A stretch of DNA of 64,000 nt from Bordetella holmesii ATCC 51541 (lineage in GTDB: Bacteria > Pseudomonadota > Gammaproteobacteria > Burkholderiales > Burkholderiaceae_B). Each line of letters starts with the position of its first letter. Within the stretch, counting starts at the first letter, position 1. Positions 36,750-47,205 of this stretch are shown here, piece by piece. The position numbers and the translations under genes were made by a program. Below the pieces are notes generated by a model. It searched no databases, was not told where the DNA came from, and saw only the letters and a program-made list of their open reading frames with translations. Location: assembly GCA_000612485.1 (NCBI GenBank), contig CP007494.1, positions 806,001 to 870,000 of the forward strand, in the 5' to 3' direction.

Positions 36750-37843
36750 TCAGGCGACTTTATGCAGCCAGCCGTGCTTGTCCTCGCTGCGGCCGCGCTG
36801 GATATCCTCGAGCGCGGCTTTTAGACGCACCGTGATCTCGCCCACCGCCCCGGAACCGATGGTAAAGCCGTGCTGGCGGCCCTTGACCTGGCCGATCGGG
36901 GTGACCACCGCCGCGGTCCCGCAGGCAAACGACTCGACCAGCTTGCCGCTCTTGGCATCGGCCTCCCACTGGTCGATGGCATACGGCTCTTCGCGCACTG
37001 TCATGCCCAGATCGCGCGCCAGGGTGATCAGCGAGTCACGGGTTATGCCGGGCAAGATGGTGCCGGTCAGCGGCGGGGTCTGCAGCGAACCGTCGGCAAA
37101 GACGAAAAAGACATTCATGCCACCCAGCTCCTCGACCCAGCGGCGCTCGACCGCATCGAGGAACACCACCTGGTCGCATCCTTGGCGCGCGCCTTCGGCC
37201 TGGGCCTGCAGGCTGGCGGCGTAATTGCCGCCGCACTTGGCCGCACCGGTGCCGCCGGGCGCGGCGCGCGTGTAGTTATCCGACACCCAGATCGTGACGG
37301 CCGAACCGCCCCCTTGAAATAGGCGCCCACCGGTGAGGCGATGACGGCGTACAGATAATCGGCGGACGGCTTGGTGCCCAGCGCGACTTCGGTGGCGATC
37401 ATGAAAGGGCGCAGATAGAGCGAAGCCCCATCGGCCGACGGAATCCAGTCGCGCTCTAAGCGCACCAACTGTTCGACCGACTCGACGAAGACGGCTTCGG
37501 GCAGCTCGGCCATCGCCAGACGGGCCGCCGAGTTGCGGAAGCGCCGTGCATTGGCTTGGGGGCGAAACAGCGTGGCGCTGCCATCGGGCAGGCGATAGGC
37601 CTTGAGGCCTTCGAAAATCTCCTGCGCGTAGTGCAGCACCAGCGTCGACGGATTCAGGCGCAGATCGGCGCGCGCCTCGATCTTGGCATCATGCCAGCCG
37701 CGGTCCGCGTTATAGCGCACGGTGGCCATATGATCGGTGAAGATCCGGCCAAATCCCGGATCCTGGAGCAGGCGCTCACGTTCGGCGGGCGCCACCGGAC
37801 TCGGGTGGCGCTCAAGCAGGAACTCGGGTTTGTCTTGACTCAT
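36750..37843 (-). pseudogene. ilvE: Branched-chain amino acid aminotransferase, frameshifted
   Basis: BCAT transfers the amino group from glutamate to the keto acids of leucine, isoleucine and valine. The protein is ~364 residues after one correction. It starts MSQDKPEFLLERHPSP; YAQEIFEGLKAYR and SLYLRPFMIATE are family blocks. The frame is lost at the C5 run 37309-37313; six would give AYFKGGGSAVTIWVSDNYT and lead into GGTGAAKCGGNYAASL with the PLP lysine. The end GQVKGRQHGFTIGSG is normal. If the base loss is real and no paralogue exists, this strain should need branched-chain amino acids. Confidence 0.88.
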
Positions 37844-37921
37844 GTGTGTCTCCAGCTAAACAGGAATAAGCGGCTCGCAAAAGCATACCGCCAATGCGTG
37901 CGCCATTGAAATCACTATCGC

Positions 37922-39115
37922 TCAGGACGCGGCGGGCGCGGGATCGCGAGACGACTGCGCCATACGCAACGCAAACTGCGACAGCACGCAGGCGACGGCG
38001 ATCACCAGCACGGCCGCGCGCAACGGCGACGAACCCAGGCCAGCCAGGCTAGTGCAGATTGCCCCGATGGCCATCTGAGTGCAGCCGTAGAGCCCCGACG
38101 CCGAACCGATGACCTGCGGGTTGACGCTCATGGCAAGCGTCAGCGCTGCCGGCGAACAGGCTCCTGCGCCGACGCAAAACACAAACATCAGCCCCATGGT
38201 CAATGTGGTGTTCATCACGCCGCCCAGCACGCAGACCAGCAGGGGGAGCACACTGATGGCGCTCAGCAGATTGCCGCCCATCAGCAGGCGGTCGATCGGA
38301 ACGGTGTTCAGCAAGCGCCCGCAGATCGCATTGCCCAGCCATACCCCGGAGACCAGAATCGCCAGGTAGACCCCGACCTCATGCTCGGGGCGATGCAACT
38401 GATCGATGAAGATGAACGGCGCGCTCGCCACGAAGGCGTACATGGAGGTCGTCGCGCAACCGCCGCCCAGGGTATAGCCCACGAAACGCGGTGAACGAAA
38501 CAGCGCGCGGTAGTCACGCAGCAATCGGGATGGCGTCAGGGCCGCGGTCTGCGGCAGCGTCTCGGGCAATTTGCGCCAGGCCAGCAACAGATTGGCCACG
38601 CCCAGCAGGCACAGCACCACCAGAATGGAACGCCAACCCAGCGTGGCGGCCAGAAAGCTGCCCAGCAAGGGCGCCAGGGCGGGCGAGATCATGACCATCA
38701 TGTTCATGAGCGCAAGCCGCTTGGCAGCCGAACTGTCGGCGGCCGTGTCGCGCACGATGGCGCGCGCCAGCACTAGGCCGGCGCAGCCTCCCAAGGCCTG
38801 GAACAGCCGCGCGGCGATCAGCGCATGGGCGTCCGGGGCCAGCGCCGCCGCCAGGCCCGCCAGCGTATAGATGAACAAGCCGCCCATCAGGACAGGGCGG
38901 CACCCAAACCGATCCGACAGCGGGCCGTAGACCAACTGCCCGCCGGCCAGGCCCAGGATGTAAAGACTGACCGTCATCTGCATGGACGCATTGCTCGCGC
39001 CCAGATCCTTACCCGCCATCGCCAACGCGGGCACGAAGATATGCATGGCCAGCGTGCCGCTGAACGTAAACACCGCCAGCATCCACAACTGCACCCGGGG
39101 GATGGCCTTGCTCAC
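37922..39115 (-). CDS. Bcr/CflA-type MFS multidrug efflux transporter
   Basis: A 397-residue major facilitator with ~12 membrane helices. The motif A loop GPLSDRFGCRPVLMGG and the motif C region of drug/proton antiporters are visible. It starts with GTG inside the stop of the upstream MarR gene (GTGA overlap), so the two form an operon. The frame is intact. Likely substrates are hydrophobic drugs or a metabolite sensed by the MarR protein. Confidence 0.87.
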   Translation of the reverse strand: MSKAIPRVQLWMLAVFTFSGTLAMHIFVPALAMAGKDLGASNASMQMTVSLYILGLAGGQLVYGPLSDRFGCRPVLMGGLFIYTLAGLAAALAPDAHALIAARLFQALGGCAGLVLARAIVRDTAADSSAAKRLALMNMMVMISPALAPLLGSFLAATLGWRSILVVLCLLGVANLLLAWRKLPETLPQTAALTPSRLLRDYRALFRSPRFVGYTLGGGCATTSMYAFVASAPFIFIDQLHRPEHEVGVYLAILVSGVWLGNAICGRLLNTVPIDRLLMGGNLLSAISVLPLLVCVLGGVMNTTLTMGLMFVFCVGAGACSPAALTLAMSVNPQVIGSASGLYGCTQMAIGAICTSLAGLGSSPLRAAVLVIAVACVLSQFALRMAQSSRDPAPAAS

Positions 39116-39564
39116 GCGCTTTCTCCCTCGCCATCGAGCCGCTGGCAGATGAGATCGAGCAGCGCGCAGGCGCGCAGCACCTCCTCATCGGGCAGGTCGG
39201 CCAGCGCGGCCTCGCGCACCTGCCGGGCGACGGCCTCCACCTGCTCGACCACCGCCTGCCCAGCGGGCGTGAGCACCAGCGCCTTGGCGCGCCGATCCTC
39301 GGGATCCGGCTGCCGCGCCAGCAGACCGCTGGCTTCGAGCGCATCCAGCACCCTGACGATGGAAGAGCCATCCAGCCCCAACGAGGCGGCCAAGTCTTTC
39401 TGGCGCATGGGATGGCCGGCGCGCGAGACGCGCAACAAGGGCAGCCAGGTGGCTTCGGTCAATCCGAACGGGACGAGACGGCGATCGGCGGCACGGCGCC
39501 AGCTGCGCGCGGCCTGGGCAAGCAGCGGCCCGAAACGGACGGCTGCCGAGGTGGAATCCGGCAT
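39112..39564 (-). CDS. MarR-family transcriptional regulator of the efflux operon
   Basis: The 150-residue protein starts at ATG 39564 (a TTG two codons earlier is an alternative). It is a winged-helix MarR protein with the recognition helix near LAASLGLDGSSIVRVLDALE and the wing QPDPEDRRAKALV. It is the first gene of a two-gene operon with the MFS pump. A perfect palindrome directly upstream is the likely operator, so it should repress itself and the pump until a ligand binds. Confidence 0.88.
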   Translation of the reverse strand: MPDSTSAAVRFGPLLAQAARSWRRAADRRLVPFGLTEATWLPLLRVSRAGHPMRQKDLAASLGLDGSSIVRVLDALEASGLLARQPDPEDRRAKALVLTPAGQAVVEQVEAVARQVREAALADLPDEEVLRACALLDLICQRLDGEGESA

Positions 39565-39570
39565 GGACAA

Positions 39571-39600
39571 TACAATTAGATGATATGCAAACTAATTGTA
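39571..39600. promoter_or_regulatory. Palindromic operator of the MarR-MFS operon
   Basis: TACAATTAG (39571-39579) and its exact complement CTAATTGTA (39592-39600) are separated by 12 nt, making half-sites about two helical turns apart. It ends 6 bp before the MarR start codon and lies in an AT-rich island, as expected for a MarR dimer site overlapping the promoter. The other side leads only to the end of the esterase gene. Confidence 0.75.
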
Positions 39601-39616
39601 TGCCATTAATTGAAGC

Positions 39617-40573
39617 CTATGCTTGCATGATCCACTCACCGATACGCTGGGCCAGCGCGTCGCTGTTGTCATCCATCATGAGCATGTGCGAGTTGCCGGC
39701 GATGCCCATATCGGCCAGCTTCCAGGTCTGAACCCGTGCGCCCTGCCCGCTCAGGCGGGCGGCATACGCCAGACCGCTGGCACTCAATTGCGCCCACAAC
39801 GGCGTGGCGTCGAGGTAATCGCCATAGACGAACAGAAAGCGTTTGTCCGCCACGCAGTCGGCACGCACGTCGGCGGAAAACCCCGAGGGTTCGATGCCAA
39901 TGAGCCCTCGCACCAGGTCGGCACGCTCGTGCAAGGCCCGATAGGCGACCTCACCGCCGTGGCTGTGGGCCAGGACCAGGCAGGGCCCCACCCGATCCAG
40001 TACGGCGCAAAAAGCCGCCAGCGCGGCGTCGTTATTGCCGAGCCAGCGCGGCACGGCGTGCCGGATGAAGGCGTCGAACGCCTGCACCGGAAACCGTTGG
40101 CCCGGGAACGGCCGCCGCTGGGCGTAATCGTCGGCGCGGCCGAAACGAAACAACGACCAGCTTTCTTCGGCCGTGCGCATGATGGGCGCGTCGGGCCAGA
40201 CGTCCGTAAACGGTGCCCACCCGGCGCGGCCGCGTTCGACGTTGTCCACCACATAGACCGCGTGGCCTTGCTGCAGGAAGTGCCGCAGCCATCCGGGCCG
40301 GCCGTCCGGCGTCTGCTCCCACATGCTGCCGGTCATGCCGCCACCATGCAACAGCACCAGCGGCAAGGGCTGCACCCGCCGCTGGGGGATGAAATACTGC
40401 ACATAGGCCTGGCCGAAGTGATACAGGCCGTTGGGGTCGTAGGAGTACGCCGCCGTGCGCGTGAACTGAATGTCGCGCACGGGCTGGCCCTGCAGCCGGA
40501 CCTGCTCACCGCCGGCATAGAAACTGCCGACATCGGCCAGATGCAGACTCACGGTTTTTTCACCAGCGGGCAT
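39617..40573 (-). CDS. Alpha/beta-fold hydrolase (esterase-like)
   Basis: A ~318-residue serine hydrolase. The oxyanion-region motif LVLLHGGGMTG is near residue 75, the nucleophile elbow is AHSHGG, and the late histidine is in AGNSHMLMMDDN. There is no signal peptide. I place the start at MPAGEKTV (40573), which overlaps the end of the upstream binding-protein gene by 25 bp; an ATG 7 codons earlier is also possible. The pair may import and hydrolyse the same ester or amide, which is an inference from overlap only. Confidence 0.78.
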   Translation of the reverse strand: MPAGEKTVSLHLADVGSFYAGGEQVRLQGQPVRDIQFTRTAAYSYDPNGLYHFGQAYVQYFIPQRRVQPLPLVLLHGGGMTGSMWEQTPDGRPGWLRHFLQQGHAVYVVDNVERGRAGWAPFTDVWPDAPIMRTAEESWSLFRFGRADDYAQRRPFPGQRFPVQAFDAFIRHAVPRWLGNNDAALAAFCAVLDRVGPCLVLAHSHGGEVAYRALHERADLVRGLIGIEPSGFSADVRADCVADKRFLFVYGDYLDATPLWAQLSASGLAYAARLSGQGARVQTWKLADMGIAGNSHMLMMDDNSDALAQRIGEWIMQA

Positions 40574-41754
40574 TGGCTTTCGGACAGCGGCCAAACCAGG
40601 GTGTCGCCGGGGATGGTGCGCACGATGTTGTAATAGTCCCAGGCGCCCTTGGACTGCTCGGGGGTTTTGACCTGCGCCAGCATCATGTCGCGCACCACCA
40701 GGCCATCCTCGCGGATGCGGGCGTTCTGGCTGAACGCGTCGTCGATGGGCAGCGCCTTCATCTTGGCCATTACGGCATCGCTGTCCGTGGTGCCGGCCGC
40801 CTGCACTGCGCGCAGATAATGGCGCACCGAACCATAGACACCGGCCTGCAGGAAGGTTGGCGGATGGCCCACGCGGGCCTGGAAGTCCTTGGAAAACTTG
40901 CGGGTGCCCTCATTCATGTCCCAATACGACGGCACGGTCAGATAGGTTTTCTGCGCGGCCTGCAGGCCCAGGCTGTGCACGTCGGTGAGCAGCAGCAGCA
41001 TGGCTGCCAATTGCTGCCCGCCACCGGAGACGCCGAACTCGGCGGCCTGCTTGATCGTCGAGATGGTGTCTCCGCCCGCGTTCGCGATACCGATGATCTG
41101 CGCCTTGGACGCTTGCGCCTGCAGCAGGAAGGACGCGAAATCGGACGCGTTAAGCGGATGGTAGACCGTGCCCAGCACCTGGCCTCCATCGGCCTTGACC
41201 ACGGCTTCGGTATCGGCGGCAAGCTGTTTGCCGAACGCATAATCGGAGGCCAGGATGAACCAGCGCTTATTGCCTTCCTTGACCACGGCGTTGGCCGTAC
41301 CGCGCGACAGCGCGTAGGTGGTGTAGGTCCACTGCACGCCATATGGCGAGCATTGCGCCTGGCTCAACGCCGTCGTGCCGGCGCTGGAGACCAGAACGAG
41401 TTTTTTCTTTTCGCGGGCGATGCCTTGCACCGCCAACGCCACCGACGAATTCGGGACGTCGACCACCACATCCACGCCGTCGGCGTCGTACCACTTGCGC
41501 ACCAGGCTGCTGCCGATGTCCGGCTTATGCTGATGATCGCCCACCACCAGGCTCACAGGCTTGTCCAGCACCCGGCCGCCCACTTCCTCGATCGCCATGC
41601 GCGCGGCCTCGACCGACCCCTTGCCGGTGGCATCGGCCGTGACGCCAGCCATGTCGGTCAGTACCCCAATCTTGACCCCGTTGGCATCATTGGCCTGCGC
41701 GCTACTGAACGCCAGGCCCAACGCCAGTGCAGCAATACTGCGATAGTGCATCAT
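40549..41754 (-). CDS. Periplasmic branched-chain amino acid-type (LivJ-like) ABC substrate-binding protein
   Basis: The ~401-residue protein starts at ATG 41754 behind GGGAGA. A signal peptide (ALALGLAFSSAQA) precedes VKIGVLTDMAGVTAD, typical of Leu/Ile/Val-type receptors, whose ligands in this subgroup are often amides, aromatic acids or urea. WFILASDYAFGKQLAAD and QIIGIANAGGDT are family blocks. No permease or ATPase gene is adjacent, so it must use a transporter encoded elsewhere. It overlaps the hydrolase gene downstream. Confidence 0.85.
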   Translation of the reverse strand: MMHYRSIAALALGLAFSSAQANDANGVKIGVLTDMAGVTADATGKGSVEAARMAIEEVGGRVLDKPVSLVVGDHQHKPDIGSSLVRKWYDADGVDVVVDVPNSSVALAVQGIAREKKKLVLVSSAGTTALSQAQCSPYGVQWTYTTYALSRGTANAVVKEGNKRWFILASDYAFGKQLAADTEAVVKADGGQVLGTVYHPLNASDFASFLLQAQASKAQIIGIANAGGDTISTIKQAAEFGVSGGGQQLAAMLLLLTDVHSLGLQAAQKTYLTVPSYWDMNEGTRKFSKDFQARVGHPPTFLQAGVYGSVRHYLRAVQAAGTTDSDAVMAKMKALPIDDAFSQNARIREDGLVVRDMMLAQVKTPEQSKGAWDYYNIVRTIPGDTLVWPLSESQCPLVKKP

Positions 41755-41882
41755 GGTCTCCCCCATTGTCTGCCACCTGGATGGTGGCTGAATTTATTGT
41801 GCGGCAGTGTATTCCTGCCGGCGCCGGCTGTCAGACAATCTTTGCCGCTTCTCGCCCGGCCCCGGCGGCTCCCACCGGGCGG

Positions 41883-42230
41883 CTACTCCGGAAACAGCAG
41901 ACGCGTGAACACCGGTTCGACCGCCGCGCTGCGTTTGCCGTCACTGCCGAAATACCGATTCTCGCGGCACAGACGTTCGCGGGTGTCGCAAAACACCCCG
42001 TTTTCGTAGGTAAATGCCTGGTGATCGAACGCGCCCTGCTCGCGCAAGGCGCCAGCGGCCTGCGCGCCGAGATACTTCTGGGTGAGCGCGGTCGAGAGGC
42101 CGCGCGCATCGGCGCAGAAATGGCTGTCACACAGCACGCCGGCCTGAGGCGTGCGCAATGGTTTGGCAGGCGCGGCCTGCACCGCCGCAGCGGCCAGAGC
42201 CAACGCCATGATCGAAAGCCGCTTCTTCAT
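41883..42230 (-). CDS. YcgJ / Fels-1-prophage-like small exported protein
   Basis: A 115-residue protein with a signal peptide ending AVQA. The mature part has four cysteines in two similar blocks (VLCDSHFCADARGLS and GVFCDTRERLCRENRYF), the pattern of the YcgJ/Fels-1 family. Two disulfides are likely in the periplasm. Its function is unknown. It lies alone, 69 bp before the ABC transporter operon end. Confidence 0.68.
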   Translation of the reverse strand: MKKRLSIMALALAAAAVQAAPAKPLRTPQAGVLCDSHFCADARGLSTALTQKYLGAQAAGALREQGAFDHQAFTYENGVFCDTRERLCRENRYFGSDGKRSAAVEPVFTRLLFPE

Positions 42231-42299
42231 CCGTGTCCCCTCGATGACGTGTGAATGACGGCGATCTTAGCCTGACCCGCCTCATCGGGCCGATCCCGA

Positions 42300-43268
42300 T
42301 CAAACCAGTGGATGGAAACAGGCGGCCAGGCGCCGATCGCCCTGGCCGGCCAACGGCGGCACCGCACTCTTGCAGTCGGCCTGGGCACGGGCGCAGCGCG
42401 GATGAAAGGCACAACCGGGCGGCAGATGAGTGGGCGATGGGATCTCGCCCTCGATCTTCATGAGACGAATACGCGCCTGGGGATCGGGCACGGGGGACGA
42501 GTCACGCAGCACCCGGCTGTACGGATGACGCGGCGTATCCAGTACCTGCGCGGTAGGCCCCTGCTCGATGATGCGCCCCAGGTACATCACACACACCGAG
42601 TCGCAGAAGTGGCGCACCACCCCGAGATCATGCGAGACGAACACGAAAGACAGCCCCCGATCGCGCTTCAGCCGGTCCAGCAGTTGCAGGATCTGTGCCT
42701 GCACCGACACGTCCAGCGCCGACACGGGCTCATCGGCCACGATAAGCTCGGGATCCAGCACGAGCGCGCGCGCAATGCCGATGCGCTGCCGCTGCCCGCC
42801 CGAGAACTCATGCGGATAGCGGTCCAGCGTCGAAGCAGGCAGCCCCACCTCGTCGATGGCTTGCTCGACCTTGCGCGCGATCTCGTCTGGCGTGCCCATG
42901 CGATGCACATGCAGCGGTTCGGTCAGCGCCTGGCGCACGGTGCGCCGCGGGTTCAGTGACGCGTAGGGATCTTGAAACACGATCTGCACGCGCCGGCGCA
43001 AGGCCCGCATGGCCTGTCCGCCAGCACGCCGTATATCCTGCCCGTCGAACACGATGCTGCCCTCGTCCGGCTCGATCAGGCGCAACAGCGTGCGCGCCAC
43101 CGTGGATTTCCCACAGCCGGACTCGCCCACCAATCCCAGCGACTGGCCTCGGTGCACGCTGAAGGAAACATCGTTGACCGCCCGCACGACCTGCTTCTGG
43201 CCTCCCAGCCAACCGCCGCCGCTCTCGAAGCGCTTGACCAGGTTCCTGACCTGAAGAATGTCGTCCAT
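42300..43268 (-). CDS. dppF: Dipeptide/oligopeptide-type ABC transporter ATPase, second subunit
   Basis: A ~322-residue ATPase with Walker [10 protein letters not shown], signature FSGGQRQRI, Walker [13 protein letters not shown] and the C-terminal oligo-HPY Cys region ([14 protein letters not shown]). I chose ATG 43268 behind AGGAAG; an upstream ATG at 43295 overlaps the dppD stop and would add 9 residues. It powers uptake with the permeases encoded upstream. The symbol denotes the family; the cargo here is probably an amino-acid derivative, since oxidase genes lie in the same operon. Confidence 0.88.
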   Translation of the reverse strand: MDDILQVRNLVKRFESGGGWLGGQKQVVRAVNDVSFSVHRGQSLGLVGESGCGKSTVARTLLRLIEPDEGSIVFDGQDIRRAGGQAMRALRRRVQIVFQDPYASLNPRRTVRQALTEPLHVHRMGTPDEIARKVEQAIDEVGLPASTLDRYPHEFSGGQRQRIGIARALVLDPELIVADEPVSALDVSVQAQILQLLDRLKRDRGLSFVFVSHDLGVVRHFCDSVCVMYLGRIIEQGPTAQVLDTPRHPYSRVLRDSSPVPDPQARIRLMKIEGEIPSPTHLPPGCAFHPRCARAQADCKSAVPPLAGQGDRRLAACFHPLV

Positions 43269-43291
43269 TTGATCTTCCTTGCCGCTGTTTT

Positions 43292-44279
<988 letters not shown>

Positions 44280-44283
<4 letters not shown>

Positions 44284-45146
44284 GATCGCTCCGAACGCAG
44301 CTTGGGGTCGATGGCGTCGCGCAGGGCGTCGCCCAGAAGATTCAGCGCCAGGACCGTCAAAAGAATGGCTAGGCTGGGAAACACGGTCAGCCACCAGGCA
44401 TCGAGGATGTTCTCGAATCCTTCGCGGATCATGCTGCCCCAGGTGGCCGCCGGCGGCGGCACACCCAGCCCGATGAAGCTCAACGACGCTTCCGTGCGAA
44501 TGGCTGAGGCCATCCACAGCGAACCCAGCACCACGACATCGGAGATCATGTTGGGCAGGATATGCACCCCCATCAGGCGCAGCGGCCCATAACCCAGCGC
44601 CCTGCCTGCTTCGACGAAGTCGCGTTGCTTGAGCGCAATCGTCGGCGCACGCGCCACGCGCACGAAGGGCGCGATCTCGGTGATGGCGATGGCGATGATC
44701 AGGTTCTCCAGGCTGGCGCCCAGCATGGCCGCGATCATCAGGCCCAGCAACAGCGTCGAAAAGGACAGCAGCACATCGACCAGCCCCATGATGACCTGAT
44801 CGATCACGCCGCCCACATAGCCGGCCAGAATGCCCAGCGCCGAGCCGATGCACATGGCGATCATGATGGCCACGAACCCCACCAGCAGCGACACCCGCGC
44901 CCCGTAGATCAGACGCGAGAGCACATCCCGGCCATAACTGTCGGTGCCCAGCCAGAACTGCGCCGAGGGCGGCTCCAGGCGGAACGCGATGTTCTGCTGC
45001 AGCGGATCGTGCGGCGCCAGCCATGGCGCCAGCACGGCGGCCAGGATAATGAACAACAGCAGCCCGATACCCACCCAGGACAGGCGGTTCTTGGCCAGCG
45101 CCTGCAACAGCGGATTGGGCCGGGCGGAGGACATGACGGCGCTCAT
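44280..45146 (-). CDS. dppC: Dipeptide-type ABC transporter permease
   Basis: A 288-residue inner-membrane permease with about six helices and an N-terminal OppC-type extension (PNPLLQALAKNRLSWVGIGL, LGTDSYGRDVLSRLIYG). The EAA loop contacting the ATPase is EAGRALGYGPLRLMGVHILPN. The start overlaps the dppB stop by 4 nt and its stop overlaps dppD by 4 nt. The frame is intact. Confidence 0.9.
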
Positions 45147-46084
45147 TTGTATTTCACCCGGGGATCGACCAGCCCGTACACCAGGTCGGTCAGAAGATTG
45201 ACGAGAATCACGCAGGAGGCGAACACGACCATCAGCCCCTGCAATAGCGTGTAGTCGCGCGTATTGAGCGCGCCGAGGATGAGCTTGCCCAGCCCGGGCC
45301 GGTTGAAGACGATTTCGGTGAGCACCGAGTTGCCGATCAACGTACCGAAGTACAGGCCCACCACCGTCACGATGGGGATGAGCGCATTGCGCAGGCCATG
45401 GCGCAGGATCAGCCGCAGCGGCCGCACGCCCTTGGCGCGGGCGGTGCGGACATAGTCCTCGCCCATCACACCGAGCATGGACGAGCGGGTCACGCGCATC
45501 ACGTAAGCCATCATGATCAGACCGAGGTTGAACGCCGGCAGTGTCAGATTGCGCAACTGCGTGCTCCAATCCCCGCCCGTGGTGCTGCCGATCACCGGAA
45601 ACCAGCGCAGCTCGATGGCAAAGACCAGCAGCATCAGGATCGCCGACACGAACGCGGGAAAAGACAGACCGGTCAGCGACAGCAGACGGCCCAGATAGTC
45701 GGGCCAGGCGTTACGGCGCAGTGCCGCCCAGATACCCAGCGGCAGGCCGAAGACCACTCCGATCAGGACCGCTGCGGCCGTCAATTGCAAGCTCCACGGC
45801 AGAACCAGCGCCACCTCCTGCAGTACCGTGCGGCCGCTGGCCATGGATACGCCAAAGTTGCCCGTCAGCATATCGCCCAGAAAGCGCAGGTATTGCTCGT
45901 ACATGGGCATATCCAGGCCCAGGCGCAGCCGCAAGGCGGCCAGGGCCTCGGCGCTGGCCTGATCGCCCAGCATGACGGCTGCCGGATCGCCCGGCACCAG
46001 TCGCACCAGCACGAAAACTGCCGTCAGCATGGCCAGCAGGGTCGGAATCGCCAACAGCAGGCGCTTGATCGCATAACGGATCAT
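45143..46084 (-). CDS. dppB: Dipeptide-type ABC transporter permease
   Basis: The 313-residue permease begins MIRYAIKRLLLAIPTLLAM and has about six helices, with the conserved DYVRTARAKGVRPLRLILRH EAA loop and the C-terminal DLVYGLVDPRVKYK. It forms the channel with the dppC product. Start and stop each overlap neighbouring genes by 4 nt, showing one tightly coupled operon. The frame is intact. Confidence 0.92.
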   Translation of the reverse strand: MIRYAIKRLLLAIPTLLAMLTAVFVLVRLVPGDPAAVMLGDQASAEALAALRLRLGLDMPMYEQYLRFLGDMLTGNFGVSMASGRTVLQEVALVLPWSLQLTAAAVLIGVVFGLPLGIWAALRRNAWPDYLGRLLSLTGLSFPAFVSAILMLLVFAIELRWFPVIGSTTGGDWSTQLRNLTLPAFNLGLIMMAYVMRVTRSSMLGVMGEDYVRTARAKGVRPLRLILRHGLRNALIPIVTVVGLYFGTLIGNSVLTEIVFNRPGLGKLILGALNTRDYTLLQGLMVVFASCVILVNLLTDLVYGLVDPRVKYK

Positions 46085-47205
46085 GGCTGGGCTCCCATCA
46101 GGCGCGTGGCCTGCAATGCCTCGATGGGCCGCGAGGTTGTGCCGCGCAGCACCAGATCGGCCATGACCGCCCCGACCACGGGCACCAGTTCGAAACCGTG
46201 GCCCGAGAAACCGAACGCATGGAACAGACCCGGCGCATTGGGCGACGGACCGACGACGGGCAACAGATCCTCGGTCTTGGCCTCAAGCCCCGCCCAGACG
46301 CGCACGATGCGGATATCGCGCACCATCGGAAAGAGGTCGGTGGCCGCATGCGCGCCTTTGGCCAGCACGCGCATGCGCGCGGTCGAGGTTTCCCGCTCGA
46401 GATTGGGGGTGCCCTGCAGGCCGCCGCCAATGACCAGCGTGCCCTGATCGGATTGTTTGAACGACAACGACCGCCCGACGATGGCGACCACGGGCTTGAT
46501 GAACGGCCGCAGGCGCTCGCTGACCATCATCATGGAGGACTTGGTGTCCAGCGGAATATCGTCGCCGGCCATCGTGGCAATGCGCGCCGACCAGGCGCCG
46601 GCGGCGTTGACCACGGCCGGCGCCACCCACTCGCCGCGCTCGGTGACCACGCACCAGTCCGAACCCTGGCGCCGCAGTCCGGTTACCGCGCAATGCTCGA
46701 CCAGCGTGACGCCAGCCGCCTCGGCGCTGGCGCGAAACGCGCGCAGCGCCCGGTGCGGATCCGCCGCGCCGTCGCGCCGCACCATGGTCGCGCCCACGCA
46801 ATGCGGGCTCAGCTCGGGCAACAGGCGGCGCAGCTCGGCCGCGTCGATGACCTCTTCATGCGTATAGCCCGCCGCACGCAACGTCGCCACGCGCGCGGCG
46901 AGCTTGGCCAGGCCCTGTTCGGTCTCGGCCACGCAGATCTGTCCGTGCGCATGAAAACCGCAATCATCGCCCACCAGCGCCGCCATGTTGTGCCACATAT
47001 CCAGCGCTTCGAGCGACAGGTCCAGCTCGCGGCGGTCACGGTTGAGCGTGCGCACACCGGCCGCTGTGGCTCCCGACGCATGACGTTCGGTCCAATGGCG
47101 CTCCAGAACGACCACGCGCTTGCCCTGACGGGCGATGTGCAAGGCGGCCGACAGGCCGTGCAGCCCGCCACCGATGACGGCCACATCGAAAATTGGCGTA
47201 CTCAT
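46081..47205 (-). CDS. FAD-dependent amino-acid oxidase/dehydrogenase-like protein (DAO family)
   Basis: A 374-residue flavoprotein: IGGGLHGLSAALHIARQG is the FAD Rossmann motif, PAVVNAAGAWSARIA lies in the middle, and FHAFGFSGHGFELVPVVG is the C-terminal FAD loop of D-amino-acid dehydrogenase or sarcosine oxidase-like enzymes. It resembles the beta subunit of opine oxidases and hydroxyproline dehydrogenases. It overlaps both neighbours by 4 nt. Two DAO-type oxidases in one operon suggest two successive oxidation steps or two related substrates. Confidence 0.82.
   Translation of the reverse strand: MSTPIFDVAVIGGGLHGLSAALHIARQGKRVVVLERHWTERHASGATAAGVRTLNRDRRELDLSLEALDMWHNMAALVGDDCGFHAHGQICVAETEQGLAKLAARVATLRAAGYTHEEVIDAAELRRLLPELSPHCVGATMVRRDGAADPHRALRAFRASAEAAGVTLVEHCAVTGLRRQGSDWCVVTERGEWVAPAVVNAAGAWSARIATMAGDDIPLDTKSSMMMVSERLRPFIKPVVAIVGRSLSFKQSDQGTLVIGGGLQGTPNLERETSTARMRVLAKGAHAATDLFPMVRDIRIVRVWAGLEAKTEDLLPVVGPSPNAPGLFHAFGFSGHGFELVPVVGAVMADLVLRGTTSRPIEALQATRLMGAQP

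Noticed and set aside
41883-42230. Prophage remnant suggested by the Fels-1-like name
   Set aside because: The family name is historical; the gene is a stand-alone exported protein without phage neighbours.
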